From: an uncultured Clostridia bacterium
GTDB taxonomy: Bacteria; Bacillota_A; Clostridia; Oscillospirales; Oscillospiraceae
Assembly (NCBI GenBank): GCA_949289625.1
Contig: CASEPH010000461.1
Location: 1-5,007 of the forward strand
Direction: 5' to 3'
DNA: 5,007 bases
The notes beneath the pieces were generated by a model. That model did no database searches. It was not told the DNA's origin and saw only the letters and a list, made by a program, of their open reading frames with translations. Positions 1-5,007 of this stretch are shown here, in pieces. Position 1 is the first letter of the stretch; every line of letters starts with the position of its first letter. A program made the translations under genes and the position numbers.

Positions 1-167
1 GCCACCTCTGTCCTGCCAAACAGGACAGCCAAATAGGATATATCATAGCATTGCAGGAACAGTGCTCTAAGCTCCGAGATTTCCTTGTCAGTCCACGGTT
101 TCCCGTAATTCTCGGGCCGCTTGCTTCCATCCCGGAGCGCCTGTAATTCCTTCTGATATGAAGTCAT
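1..167 (-). CDS. Partial small protein with Myb/SANT- or GcrA-like helix-turn-helix
   Basis: This is the 5' end of a gene that runs off the left edge; 55 codons plus two bases are visible. The ATG at 167-165 follows a strong ribosome binding site (AAAGGAGGG on the minus strand, 184-176) with an 8-base spacer, which makes the start convincing. After a basic N-terminus, residues 24-55 read PWTDKEISELRALF, then CYDISYLAVLFGRTEV. That is the usual pattern of a Myb/SANT-like or GcrA-like helix-turn-helix: a Pro-Trp-Thr cap, an acidic first helix, an 'I-x-x-L-A' turn and a 'GRT-E' recognition helix. It may therefore bind DNA, but the rest of the protein is outside the window and no specific function can be assigned. 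It is transcribed divergently from the toxin-antitoxin pair. A weak minus-strand promoter can be proposed (TTATCA at 272-267, TATGCT at 250-245, 16 bp spacer). Confidence 0.72.
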   Translation of the reverse strand, partial: MTSYQKELQALRDGSKRPENYGKPWTDKEISELRALFLQCYDISYLAVLFGRTEV

Positions 168-235
168 TGTTTGATCCCTCCTTTACCATGATGTTAGTTG
201 ATCAAAGTTTACACGGTCCCATCTCCATCCACACG

Positions 236-264
236 TTGACTTCTAGCATAATTGTGCCTATAAT
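236..264 (+). promoter_or_regulatory. Sigma-A type promoter of the toxin-antitoxin operon
   Basis: The -35 box TTGACT (236-241) and the -10 box TATAAT (259-264) are separated by exactly 17 bp. This is one mismatch from the full housekeeping consensus. It lies 21 bp upstream of the antitoxin start, so the untranslated leader would be short and would carry the AAGGAGG ribosome binding site at 271-277. Confidence 0.88.
246..257. promoter_or_regulatory. Candidate operator palindrome in the promoter spacer
   Basis: GCATAATTGTGC is an imperfect inverted repeat (10 of 12 positions symmetrical) lying wholly between the -35 and -10 boxes of the toxin-antitoxin promoter. Phd/YefM antitoxins commonly repress their own operon by binding palindromes over the promoter, so this is the natural candidate site. 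It would also overlap the weaker divergent promoter proposed for the minus-strand gene. No second copy was found nearby, which lowers confidence. Confidence 0.45.
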
Positions 265-285
265 AATGATAAGGAGGCGATTGTT

Positions 286-573
286 ATGCCAAGTATCCGT
301 CCGGTATCTGATCTGCGAAATCATTTCGCTGAGATCACAAAGGAAGTACAGGAGACCAAGGAGCCGGTTTTCCTGACAAAAAACGGCGTGGGGTCTATTG
401 TCGTGATGAGCATGGACGCCTATGAGGAAGGGCGGTATGAGAGCCAGGTGTACGACAAACTACTGGAGGCCGAAATTCAGGCTGTCAGCACCTCCCGGCG
501 CGTGAGTCATGAGGAGGTCATGCGCTCCGCCAGGGAACGTTTGAAGCAGGCAGAGGGCGATCGCCGTGCATAA
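286..573 (+). CDS. Type II antitoxin, Phd/YefM family
   Basis: This 95-residue protein has the expected size and layout of a Phd/YefM antitoxin. Residues 3-46 carry the family DNA-binding fold: SIRPVSDLRNHFAEI, then a stretch around E26-PVFLTKNG (26-34), then the strand SIVVMSMDAYE (37-47). The C-terminal half (about 50-95) is charged, Glu/Arg-rich and probably helical, as expected for the part that wraps and neutralises the toxin. The ATG at 286 has a textbook AAGGAGG (271-277) with 8 bases of spacing and sits just behind a near-consensus promoter. The toxin gene begins inside its last codons (8 bp overlap), which is typical translational coupling. The likely roles are to neutralise the downstream RelE/ParE-type toxin and, alone or with it, repress the operon. 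The family call is firm; the exact subfamily is not. Confidence 0.9.
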   Translation: MPSIRPVSDLRNHFAEITKEVQETKEPVFLTKNGVGSIVVMSMDAYEEGRYESQVYDKLLEAEIQAVSTSRRVSHEEVMRSARERLKQAEGDRRA

Positions 574-883
574 AATCGAGTACCTGCCGATTGCACAACA
601 GGATCTGATGGAGGCGCTGGACTATCTCATCCTGACACTGGATGCGCCCCAGGCGGCCGCCGAACTGCTGGACGAACTGGAGGATACGGTATCCCGGATT
701 GCCAGGTTTCCGTATGCCCATGAGCTGTACCGGACGAACCGCCCTATGCGGGATGAAATCCGCAAGGTACCAGTGAAGAACTATGTGCTCTACTATGCGG
801 TCTATGAGGAACGTGTAGAAATCCGGCGGTTTCTCCATGGAAGGCGTGACAGAAATCCATCGGTAGTTGAACAAAAAATCTGA
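566..883 (+). CDS. Type II toxin, RelE/ParE superfamily
   Basis: This 105-residue protein has the RelE/ParE pattern. A first strand (KIEYLPIAQQDL, residues 3-14) is followed by a long helical hairpin (about 15-47). The conserved beta core then follows: MRDEIRKVPVKNYVLYYAVY (61-80), ERVEIRRFLHGRRD (82-95). The terminal 'I-R-x-F-L-H-G-R-R-D' block is the most diagnostic part. The start is a GTG at 566, preceded by AGAGGG (552-557) with 8 bases of spacing; no in-frame ATG is suitably placed. The gene overlaps the antitoxin stop (571-573), so toxin synthesis should depend on antitoxin translation. Members are either ribosome-dependent mRNA interferases (RelE) or gyrase poisons (ParE); the sequence alone does not decide which. 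On a mobile element it probably acts as an addiction module. No disruption is seen. Confidence 0.9.
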   Translation: MHKIEYLPIAQQDLMEALDYLILTLDAPQAAAELLDELEDTVSRIARFPYAHELYRTNRPMRDEIRKVPVKNYVLYYAVYEERVEIRRFLHGRRDRNPSVVEQKI

Positions 884-895
884 TAATAGCAAGGC

Positions 896-940
896 AAAGC
901 CGGGCTGTTCCATTACGGAACGACCCGGCTTTCGTCATCT
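896..940 (+). terminator. Hairpin terminator after the toxin-antitoxin operon
   Basis: AAAGCCGGG (896-904) pairs perfectly with CCCGGCTTT (924-932). An inner GTTCC/GGAAC stem (907-911 with 917-921) follows after a C-A mismatch and a G-T pair, closed by an ATTAC loop. It begins 12 bases after the toxin stop. The following T-run is poor (TTTCGTCATCT), so termination may be incomplete and some read-through into the amidoligase operon is possible. Confidence 0.68.
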
Positions 941-962
941 AGACAAAAAACAATTAGATATT

Positions 963-993
963 ATCGCCATGAATGACCCCGAGGCGATCGGGG
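963..993 (+). promoter_or_regulatory. Two mutually exclusive leader hairpins upstream of the amidoligase gene
   Basis: Stem A pairs ATCGCC (963-968) with GGCGAT (983-988). Stem B pairs CCCCGA (977-982) with TCGGGG (988-993) around a GGCGA loop. Both are perfect 6-bp stems. They share position 988, and the 5' arm of B lies in the loop of A, so they cannot both form as simple hairpins. The GGAGG ribosome binding site of the amidoligase gene follows at 1005-1009. A switch in expression is conceivable but is inferred only from this pairing. No convincing promoter is seen between the terminator and the gene; TATTAT at 959-964 is the only -10-like box and lacks a good -35. Confidence 0.3.
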
Positions 994-1017
994 GGAAAAA
1001 TCATGGAGGTAATGACT

Positions 1018-2139
1018 ATGAGCGAACAAAGAACCTGCGGACTGTGCGGGGAGCCCTATCCAGCTGAAGAACTGTATCCCTTTGACGGCCTAGAGCTCTG
1101 TCCGCATTGCCTGGACCAGCGAACCCTGACCTGTGAACGCTGTGGGGAGCGTATCTGGGACGAGGACAACGCCGGCAGTTCGGACACATCCCTGTGCCAG
1201 AGTTGCTTTGATGACCACTACACCCACTGCTGCCGCTGTGGGACGCTGCTGCACGAGTCCAGCACCTACTACGCCGAGGACGACGATTACGACGAGTACC
1301 CCTACTGCGTGGACTGCTACCAGGAGCAGGGCAAGGACAATCCAATTCATGACTACTACTATAAACCGGAGCCCATCTTCTGCGGAGAGGGGCCCCGGTT
1401 TTTTGGCGTGGAGCTGGAGATCGACAACGGCGGTGAGGTAAAGGGCAATGCCCGCTCGCTGCTGGAGGTAGCCAACCAGGAGCAGACGTTCTTCTACATC
1501 AAGCATGACGGCTCCCTGGACGACGGCCTGGAACTGGTGACGCACCCCCTGTCTCTGGACTGTCACCTTCACAAGGTTCCATGGGCGGAGCTGTGTCAAA
1601 GGGCGGTCTCCCTGGGCTACCTCAGCCACCGGGCCACCACCTGCGGCCTCCATGTCCACGTGAGCCGCAAAGCATTTGGAGCCACGGAGCAGACCCAGGA
1701 CACCGCTATAGCCCGGGTGCTCTACTTCTTCGAGAAGCACTGGGAGGAGCTGCTGAAATTCAGCCGGAGGACGCCCCGGCAGCTGGAGCGGTGGGCGGCC
1801 CGCTACGGCTACAAGGAACAGCCCATGGAGATTCTGGACTTCGCCAAGAAGGGATATCATGGCGGGCGCTACACCTGCGTCAACCTCCAGAACTACGCCA
1901 CGGTGGAGTTTCGTATGTTCCGTGGGACACTGAAGGCAAACACGATCCTTGCCACCCTGGAGCTGTTGGACCGCATCTGTGATCTGGCGGTCTGTCTCAC
2001 CGACGAGGAACTGAAGGCCGTACCCTGGACCTCCTTTGTGGCCGGCATCCCGGCGGAGAAGTTCCCAGAGCTGGTGCAGTATCTCAAAGAGCGGCGGCTC
2101 TATGTGAATGAGCCTGTGGAAGTGGGGGTGGAGGACTGA
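1018..2139 (+). CDS. Amidoligase-family protein with three N-terminal zinc-knuckle modules
   Basis: This 373-residue protein has two parts. Residues 1-100 hold six CxxC pairs forming three CxxC...CxxC modules: C7/C10 with C28/C31, C39/C42 with C60/C63, and C71/C74 with C97/C100. These probably bind zinc, like zinc ribbons or LIM-type fingers. An acidic, Tyr-rich linker runs to about 125. Residues 127-320 match the amidoligase (COOH-NH2 ligase) family of the glutamine-synthetase fold: FGVELEI (E132, E134), KHDGSL with a later E172 and THP, CGLHVHVSR (H212, H214), and VEFRMFRGT (E297, R299, R302). These are the expected metal, ATP and substrate positions. The family is predicted to form amide bonds using ATP; the substrate here is unknown. 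The start at 1018 is chosen because GGAGG (1005-1009) lies 8 bases ahead. Longer in-frame starts at 973, 1003 and 1012 have poorer sites. The stop overlaps the next start by 1 bp (TGATG). Confidence 0.85.
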   Translation: MSEQRTCGLCGEPYPAEELYPFDGLELCPHCLDQRTLTCERCGERIWDEDNAGSSDTSLCQSCFDDHYTHCCRCGTLLHESSTYYAEDDDYDEYPYCVDCYQEQGKDNPIHDYYYKPEPIFCGEGPRFFGVELEIDNGGEVKGNARSLLEVANQEQTFFYIKHDGSLDDGLELVTHPLSLDCHLHKVPWAELCQRAVSLGYLSHRATTCGLHVHVSRKAFGATEQTQDTAIARVLYFFEKHWEELLKFSRRTPRQLERWAARYGYKEQPMEILDFAKKGYHGGRYTCVNLQNYATVEFRMFRGTLKANTILATLELLDRICDLAVCLTDEELKAVPWTSFVAGIPAEKFPELVQYLKERRLYVNEPVEVGVED

Positions 2140-3086
2140 TGTGTTGCCTGTTTGGACTGATTGATTACGGACACCGCCTCACCGGACGGCAGAAGGGGCA
2201 GCTCATCCGCGCCCTGGCGGTGGAGAGTGAGGCCAGGGGCACCGACGCCGCAGGGCTTGCCTACAACTCCGGCGGCAGGCTCCAGATCCACAAACGCCCC
2301 GGCCCGGCCCACAAGCTCCGCCTGTTCATCCCGGACGACGCCCACGTCATCATGGGGCACAGCCGCATGACTACTCAGGGAAGGGCCAAATTCAACCGGA
2401 ACAACCACCCCTTTGCCGGGAACGTGCCCAATACCCGGTTTGCGCTGGCCCATAACGGGGTTCTGTACAACGACCACATCCTCCGCCGGGAAAAGGAACT
2501 GCCCAAGACCAACATCGAGACGGACAGCTACGTGGCTGTCCAGCTCATCGAACAGCTGGGAGTCCTCACACCGGCCAGCCTGAGAACCATGGCGGAGGCC
2601 GTGGAGGGCTCTTTTGTATTCACGGTGCTGGATGAGGAGGACAGCTTCTGGTTTGTGAAGGGGGACAACCCCCTGTGCCTGGAACAGTTCCCACGGCTGG
2701 GGCTCTACGTCTATGCCTCCACCAGGGAGATCCTACACCTAGCCCTGACGAAAACCTGGCTGAGCTGGGAGAAGCCCACCGAAGTACCTGTAGATGGCGG
2801 GGAGATCCTGATGATTACACCGGACGGAGCCCGTCTGTCCGAGCATTTTACCATCAGAGAGGACTGTTTTGCAGCCTGGTACTTGAACCGCCGGGGAGGA
2901 CACCTCTGCACGCCCTACGTCAGCTGTGCGGAGAAGCAGTACCTGCGGGAGCTGAAAAGTATCGCCTCCTGCATGGGCTACTCCGGGGAGGAGATCGACG
3001 CCCTGCTGGCCGAGGGCTGGACTACCGACGAGATTGAAGAGGTGCTGTATGGCTGTGGAGGGGAGGATCTGAGATGCTTGTACTGA
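2139..3086 (+). CDS. Class II glutamine amidotransferase (Ntn glutaminase) protein
   Basis: This 315-residue protein begins MCCLFGLIDYG, so Cys2 becomes the N-terminal nucleophile once Met1 is removed. The class II glutaminase motifs follow in order: RGTDAAG (33-39), GHSRMTTQG (73-81, with R76), AHNG (104-107, with N106-G107 as oxyanion hole) and ETDS (127-130, with D129 to bind the glutamine amino group). GSFVF (157-161) continues the fold. These correspond to the catalytic set of PurF/GlmS-type enzymes, so it should release ammonia from glutamine. No PurF, GlmS or asparagine synthetase acceptor domain follows. Instead, residues from about 250 form a small Cys-containing, helical tail with GEEIDALLAEGWTTDEIEEV, resembling a UBA-like or other three-helix unit. 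The partner enzyme is therefore probably the amidoligase encoded just upstream, to which it is translationally coupled by TGATG. The ribosome binding site (GGTGGAGG, ending at 2134) is close to the start. Confidence 0.9.
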   Translation: MCCLFGLIDYGHRLTGRQKGQLIRALAVESEARGTDAAGLAYNSGGRLQIHKRPGPAHKLRLFIPDDAHVIMGHSRMTTQGRAKFNRNNHPFAGNVPNTRFALAHNGVLYNDHILRREKELPKTNIETDSYVAVQLIEQLGVLTPASLRTMAEAVEGSFVFTVLDEEDSFWFVKGDNPLCLEQFPRLGLYVYASTREILHLALTKTWLSWEKPTEVPVDGGEILMITPDGARLSEHFTIREDCFAAWYLNRRGGHLCTPYVSCAEKQYLRELKSIASCMGYSGEEIDALLAEGWTTDEIEEVLYGCGGEDLRCLY

Positions 3087-3442
3087 TGATAGAACCAGGG
3101 AAAGCCCCCCGGCGTCTGGAGCTGAGCCATAGCCTGACGGAGATGCAGAAAGCCGTAGGCGGCTCCATCCAGATCCTCTACCCCTTTGAAGATCCGGTGG
3201 CCTTGGTGTGCAATGAGGAAGGGAAGCTGTTGAGGCTGCCCGCCAACCGGGCCCTGCGGGATGAGAGCGGTGCCGTCTACGATATTGTGTGCGGAACCTT
3301 CTTTCTGTGCGGGGCTCCGCCGGACAGTGATACACTGGAGGGGTTGACCGAGGAGCAGGCAAGCCGCTACGAACGGCGGTTTGCCCGCCCGGAGCTGTTC
3401 CTCAACATCGGCGGCCATATCATCTGCTTGCCGGATCAATAA
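3074..3442 (+). CDS. DUF3846-like protein, third gene of the amidoligase operon
   Basis: This 122-residue protein has the DUF3846 pattern: SLTEMQKAVGGSIQIL (20-35), a short loop, VALVCNEEGKL (42-52), LPANRAL (55-61) and a Gly-containing strand pair IVCGTFFLCG (71-80). A charged helix follows (about 91-107), then RPELFLNIGGHIICLP (105-120). The function of this family is unknown; it recurs in mobile elements and phages of Firmicutes. The ATG at 3074 has GGGGAGG (3060-3066) at 7 bases and overlaps the amidotransferase gene by 13 bp. An alternative in-frame ATG at 3086 would give a TGATG junction but lacks a site at proper distance. There is no signal peptide or membrane segment. The protein ends naturally at TAA, just before the composition drops at the IS, so it seems complete, although truncation of a few C-terminal residues by the insertion cannot be excluded. 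Confidence 0.78.
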   Translation: MLVLMIEPGKAPRRLELSHSLTEMQKAVGGSIQILYPFEDPVALVCNEEGKLLRLPANRALRDESGAVYDIVCGTFFLCGAPPDSDTLEGLTEEQASRYERRFARPELFLNIGGHIICLPDQ

Positions 3443-3514
3443 CCTTCGAAATTGGGTCAAAAGAGTGCAATGCGCGCAATAAAGTGGTAAAATATAAACA
3501 AAGAGGGGGATAAT

Positions 3515-4927
3515 ATGGGACGATATAGGGACAAAGAAGATCGTGAACAACTGAATCTGTTTCCGATGAGCCTGGAAGACTTAATTGACTCTGAAAACCC
3601 CGTCCGTTTGATCGACGTAATTGTGGAAAATCTAGATATTGCTGCACTTGGGTTTAAATATGCAGTCACTGCAGAGACGGGCCGCAGGCCCTATGACCCG
3701 GCAGATATGCTTAAACTGTATCTGTACAGCTATTACAACGGAATTCGCACATCTCGTAAAATCGAGCGCGAATGTAAGCGAAACATAGAAGTGATGTGGC
3801 TGACGGGGAACCAGACTCCCAACCATAAAACAATTTCAGAGTTCCGCAGAAATAATAAACACTCTATTCAAAAGGCATATAAGGAATTCAATAAGCTATG
3901 CTACAAAATGGGGTTGTGTAGCAGAGATATTGTTGTAGCAGACGGAAGTAAATTCCGGGCCTGGAATAGAAAAGACAATTATTACACAAAAGCCAAGGTT
4001 TCGAAGCAGCTGGAGATGTATCAGGAGCGGATGGAGCAATATTTAGAAACGCTGGATTTGAATGATTCCACAGATGCCGAAGAAGTTCAACGCCAGATGA
4101 ATGCTACACAAAGTCGAATTGCTTTTTATCAAGAGATGGCCATTCGCATAGAGAAGGAAGGGCCTGTATGCACAACAGATTCCGAAGCACGAAATATGCT
4201 TGTAAATAACGGCGGGCATGATATTTCGTACAATGTGCAAATAGCAGTAGAACCCAAGAATCATCTGGTTGTTGCGGTCGATGCTACAAATGAAGGAATG
4301 GATTATAAGCAGCTACATAATATTTCCGCGCAAGCAAAGGCTGTAATGGATACAGATGTACTGACAGTATTGGCTGATAAAGGATATTACAGCGCAGAGG
4401 AATTTCAAAAATGCAAGGCAGATGCTATTAGGCCAATTGTGCCAAAACCTAAGCGAGGTCATTCACAGAATTCGGATTTCTATAAGAGTGAATTCGAGTA
4501 TTGTGCAGAACGTGACGTTTATATCTGTCCGGCAGGGAAAGAGCTTTTTCACCACAAACATACTGAGGCAAATAAAACATCAAAAGAGTTGTATGCAAAT
4601 ACACAGGCCTGCAAAGCTTGTGCTATGCGGAATCTATGTACCAACAGGAAAAGTGGACGGAGGGTTACTCGCTGCCCTAATGATATATTTGCAGATGAAG
4701 TTGATGCAGATACCAAAGCAAACAAACATTTGCTCCGTATAAGAAAGTCAACGGTGGAGCACTGCTTTGGAATTGTAAAAGGAGTCTGGGGATTCTCACA
4801 TTTTCTAACTCGGGGATTAGAAGGTGTGAGGACGGAAGCTTGTTTGCATTTTTGGGTCTATAACATAAAACGAGTAATTAGAATCTTGGGGGTTAGGAAG
4901 CTACAGATGGCTTTGACACTCCGATGA
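3515..4927 (+). CDS. IS1182-family DDE transposase
   Basis: This 470-residue protein is full length for IS1182-type transposases. Residues about 12-115 form the N-terminal InsH/DUF772-type domain (NPVRLIDVIVENLD, RRPYDPADMLKLYLYSYYNG, NHKTISEFRRNN). The catalytic RNase H-like core supplies D143 (VVADGSKFRA), D288 (VLADKGYYSAEE) and E415 (STVEHCFGIVKG). Between the first two lies a long helical, Glu/Gln-rich insertion (about 160-215). Between the last two lies the family's Cys cluster (C330, C338, C366, C369, C375), probably metal-binding. No frameshift or stop interrupts it, so the element could be active. The ATG at 3515 follows AGAGGGGG (3502-3509). A promoter is not obvious; TAAAAT at 3488-3493 is a weak -10 candidate. 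Codon use is AT-rich (many ATA, AGA, AAA), unlike the operon to the left, consistent with separate acquisition. Confidence 0.95.
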   Translation: MGRYRDKEDREQLNLFPMSLEDLIDSENPVRLIDVIVENLDIAALGFKYAVTAETGRRPYDPADMLKLYLYSYYNGIRTSRKIERECKRNIEVMWLTGNQTPNHKTISEFRRNNKHSIQKAYKEFNKLCYKMGLCSRDIVVADGSKFRAWNRKDNYYTKAKVSKQLEMYQERMEQYLETLDLNDSTDAEEVQRQMNATQSRIAFYQEMAIRIEKEGPVCTTDSEARNMLVNNGGHDISYNVQIAVEPKNHLVVAVDATNEGMDYKQLHNISAQAKAVMDTDVLTVLADKGYYSAEEFQKCKADAIRPIVPKPKRGHSQNSDFYKSEFEYCAERDVYICPAGKELFHHKHTEANKTSKELYANTQACKACAMRNLCTNRKSGRRVTRCPNDIFADEVDADTKANKHLLRIRKSTVEHCFGIVKGVWGFSHFLTRGLEGVRTEACLHFWVYNIKRVIRILGVRKLQMALTLR

Positions 4928-4947
4928 GGGTTATTTCCCTATTTGGC

Positions 4948-4980
4948 GCGTCCTATAGAATTAGAGGGCGCTTTTTTGTT
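4948..4980 (+). terminator. Rho-independent terminator of the transposase gene
   Basis: GCGTCCT (4948-4954) pairs with AGGGCGC (4965-4971), with one T-G wobble and a 10-base AT-rich loop, followed at once by six T (4972-4977). It lies 20 bp after the transposase stop, inside the presumed IS, and would limit read-through into downstream DNA. A smaller AGGG/CCCT hairpin (4927-4930 with 4937-4940) sits directly at the stop codon. Confidence 0.78.
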
Positions 4981-5007
4981 ACTCTTTTTCGCTTACCAAG
5001 GGTCTTG

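Larger units (their letters stand above)
3443..5007 (+). mobile_element. IS1182-family insertion sequence, right end not resolved
   Basis: An intact IS1182-type transposase gene lies in a segment clearly richer in A and T than the genes to its left. The change occurs within a few dozen bases of the TAA at 3440-3442, so the left end should be near 3443-3470. Possible terminal matches are CCTTCGAAA (3443-3451) against TTACCAAGG read on the minus strand (5001-4993, 7 of 9), and AAAAGAGT (3459-3466) against ACTCTTTT (4988-4981, 8 of 8). The two blocks are spaced differently at the two ends, so exact inverted repeats and target duplication are not established. The right end may lie beyond the window. 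The given limits are approximate. Confidence 0.6.

Noticed and set aside
158..376. Plus-strand frame covering the intergenic region and the antitoxin start
   Set aside because: It runs through the promoter and the antitoxin ribosome binding site in another frame, opposes the better supported minus-strand gene, and has no start signal.
973..1017. 15-residue N-terminal extension of the amidoligase from ATG 973
   Set aside because: It would encode across the GC-rich hairpin and lacks a ribosome binding site, whereas ATG 1018 has GGAGG at ideal distance and begins just before the first cysteine pair.
867..1067. Short TTG-started frame across the terminator and leader
   Set aside because: It would translate through the terminator hairpin into the amidoligase gene in a different frame and resembles no known protein.
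1090..1860. Long minus-strand open frame (256 codons) opposite the amidoligase gene
   Set aside because: It is antisense to a gene with clear domain motifs and good codon structure. Its Val/Leu/Gly-rich product matches no recognisable family, and it has no ribosome binding site. GC-rich genes commonly produce such frames.
2739..3550. Overlapping minus-strand frames (207 and 190 codons) opposite the amidotransferase and DUF3846 genes
   Set aside because: They are Arg/Pro/Ser-rich shadow translations without motifs or ribosome binding sites. One also crosses the IS boundary, which would be unlikely for a real gene.
4422..4742. Second plus-strand frame inside the transposase gene
   Set aside because: IS1182 transposases are made from one frame. 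The main frame is intact with all three catalytic residues, so no frameshifted product is needed.
1..5007. CRISPR array, tRNA or rRNA gene, or replication origin
   Set aside because: No regularly spaced repeats, cloverleaf-like sequence, rRNA-like segment or iteron cluster was seen on either strand.

Overview
The window looks like accessory, probably conjugative or integrative, DNA from a gut-type Firmicute (class Clostridia). Supporting signs are strong AGGAGG-type ribosome binding sites, a consensus housekeeping promoter, tightly overlapping GC-rich genes, a Phd/RelE-type toxin-antitoxin pair, and an IS1182-type insertion sequence of clearly lower GC. No rRNA, tRNA or core housekeeping gene is present, so the species cannot be named.

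Layout: (1) 1-167, minus strand: the 5' part of a small gene with a Myb/SANT- or GcrA-like helix-turn-helix, cut by the window edge. (2) 168-285: a divergent intergenic region with a near-perfect promoter (TTGACT, 17 bp, TATAAT) and an imperfect palindrome between its two boxes. (3) 286-883: an antitoxin/toxin pair overlapping by 8 bp, closed by a hairpin terminator. (4) 884-1017: a short leader with two mutually exclusive GC-rich hairpins just ahead of the next ribosome binding site. (5) 1018-3442: a tightly coupled three-gene operon. It encodes an amidoligase with three N-terminal zinc-knuckle modules, a class II glutamine amidotransferase with all expected catalytic residues, and a DUF3846-like protein. 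(6) 3443-5007: an IS1182-family element with an intact DDE transposase and its own terminator. Its right end is at or beyond the window edge.

The most interesting part is the operon at 1018-3442. A GS-fold COOH-NH2 ligase next to an Ntn-type glutaminase suggests that ammonia released from glutamine is used to amidate, or join, a carboxyl-bearing substrate. The Cys-rich head of the ligase may recruit that substrate. The substrate and purpose are unknown. The toxin-antitoxin pair probably stabilises the element, and the IS is a later arrival just behind the operon that may separate it from genes formerly downstream.
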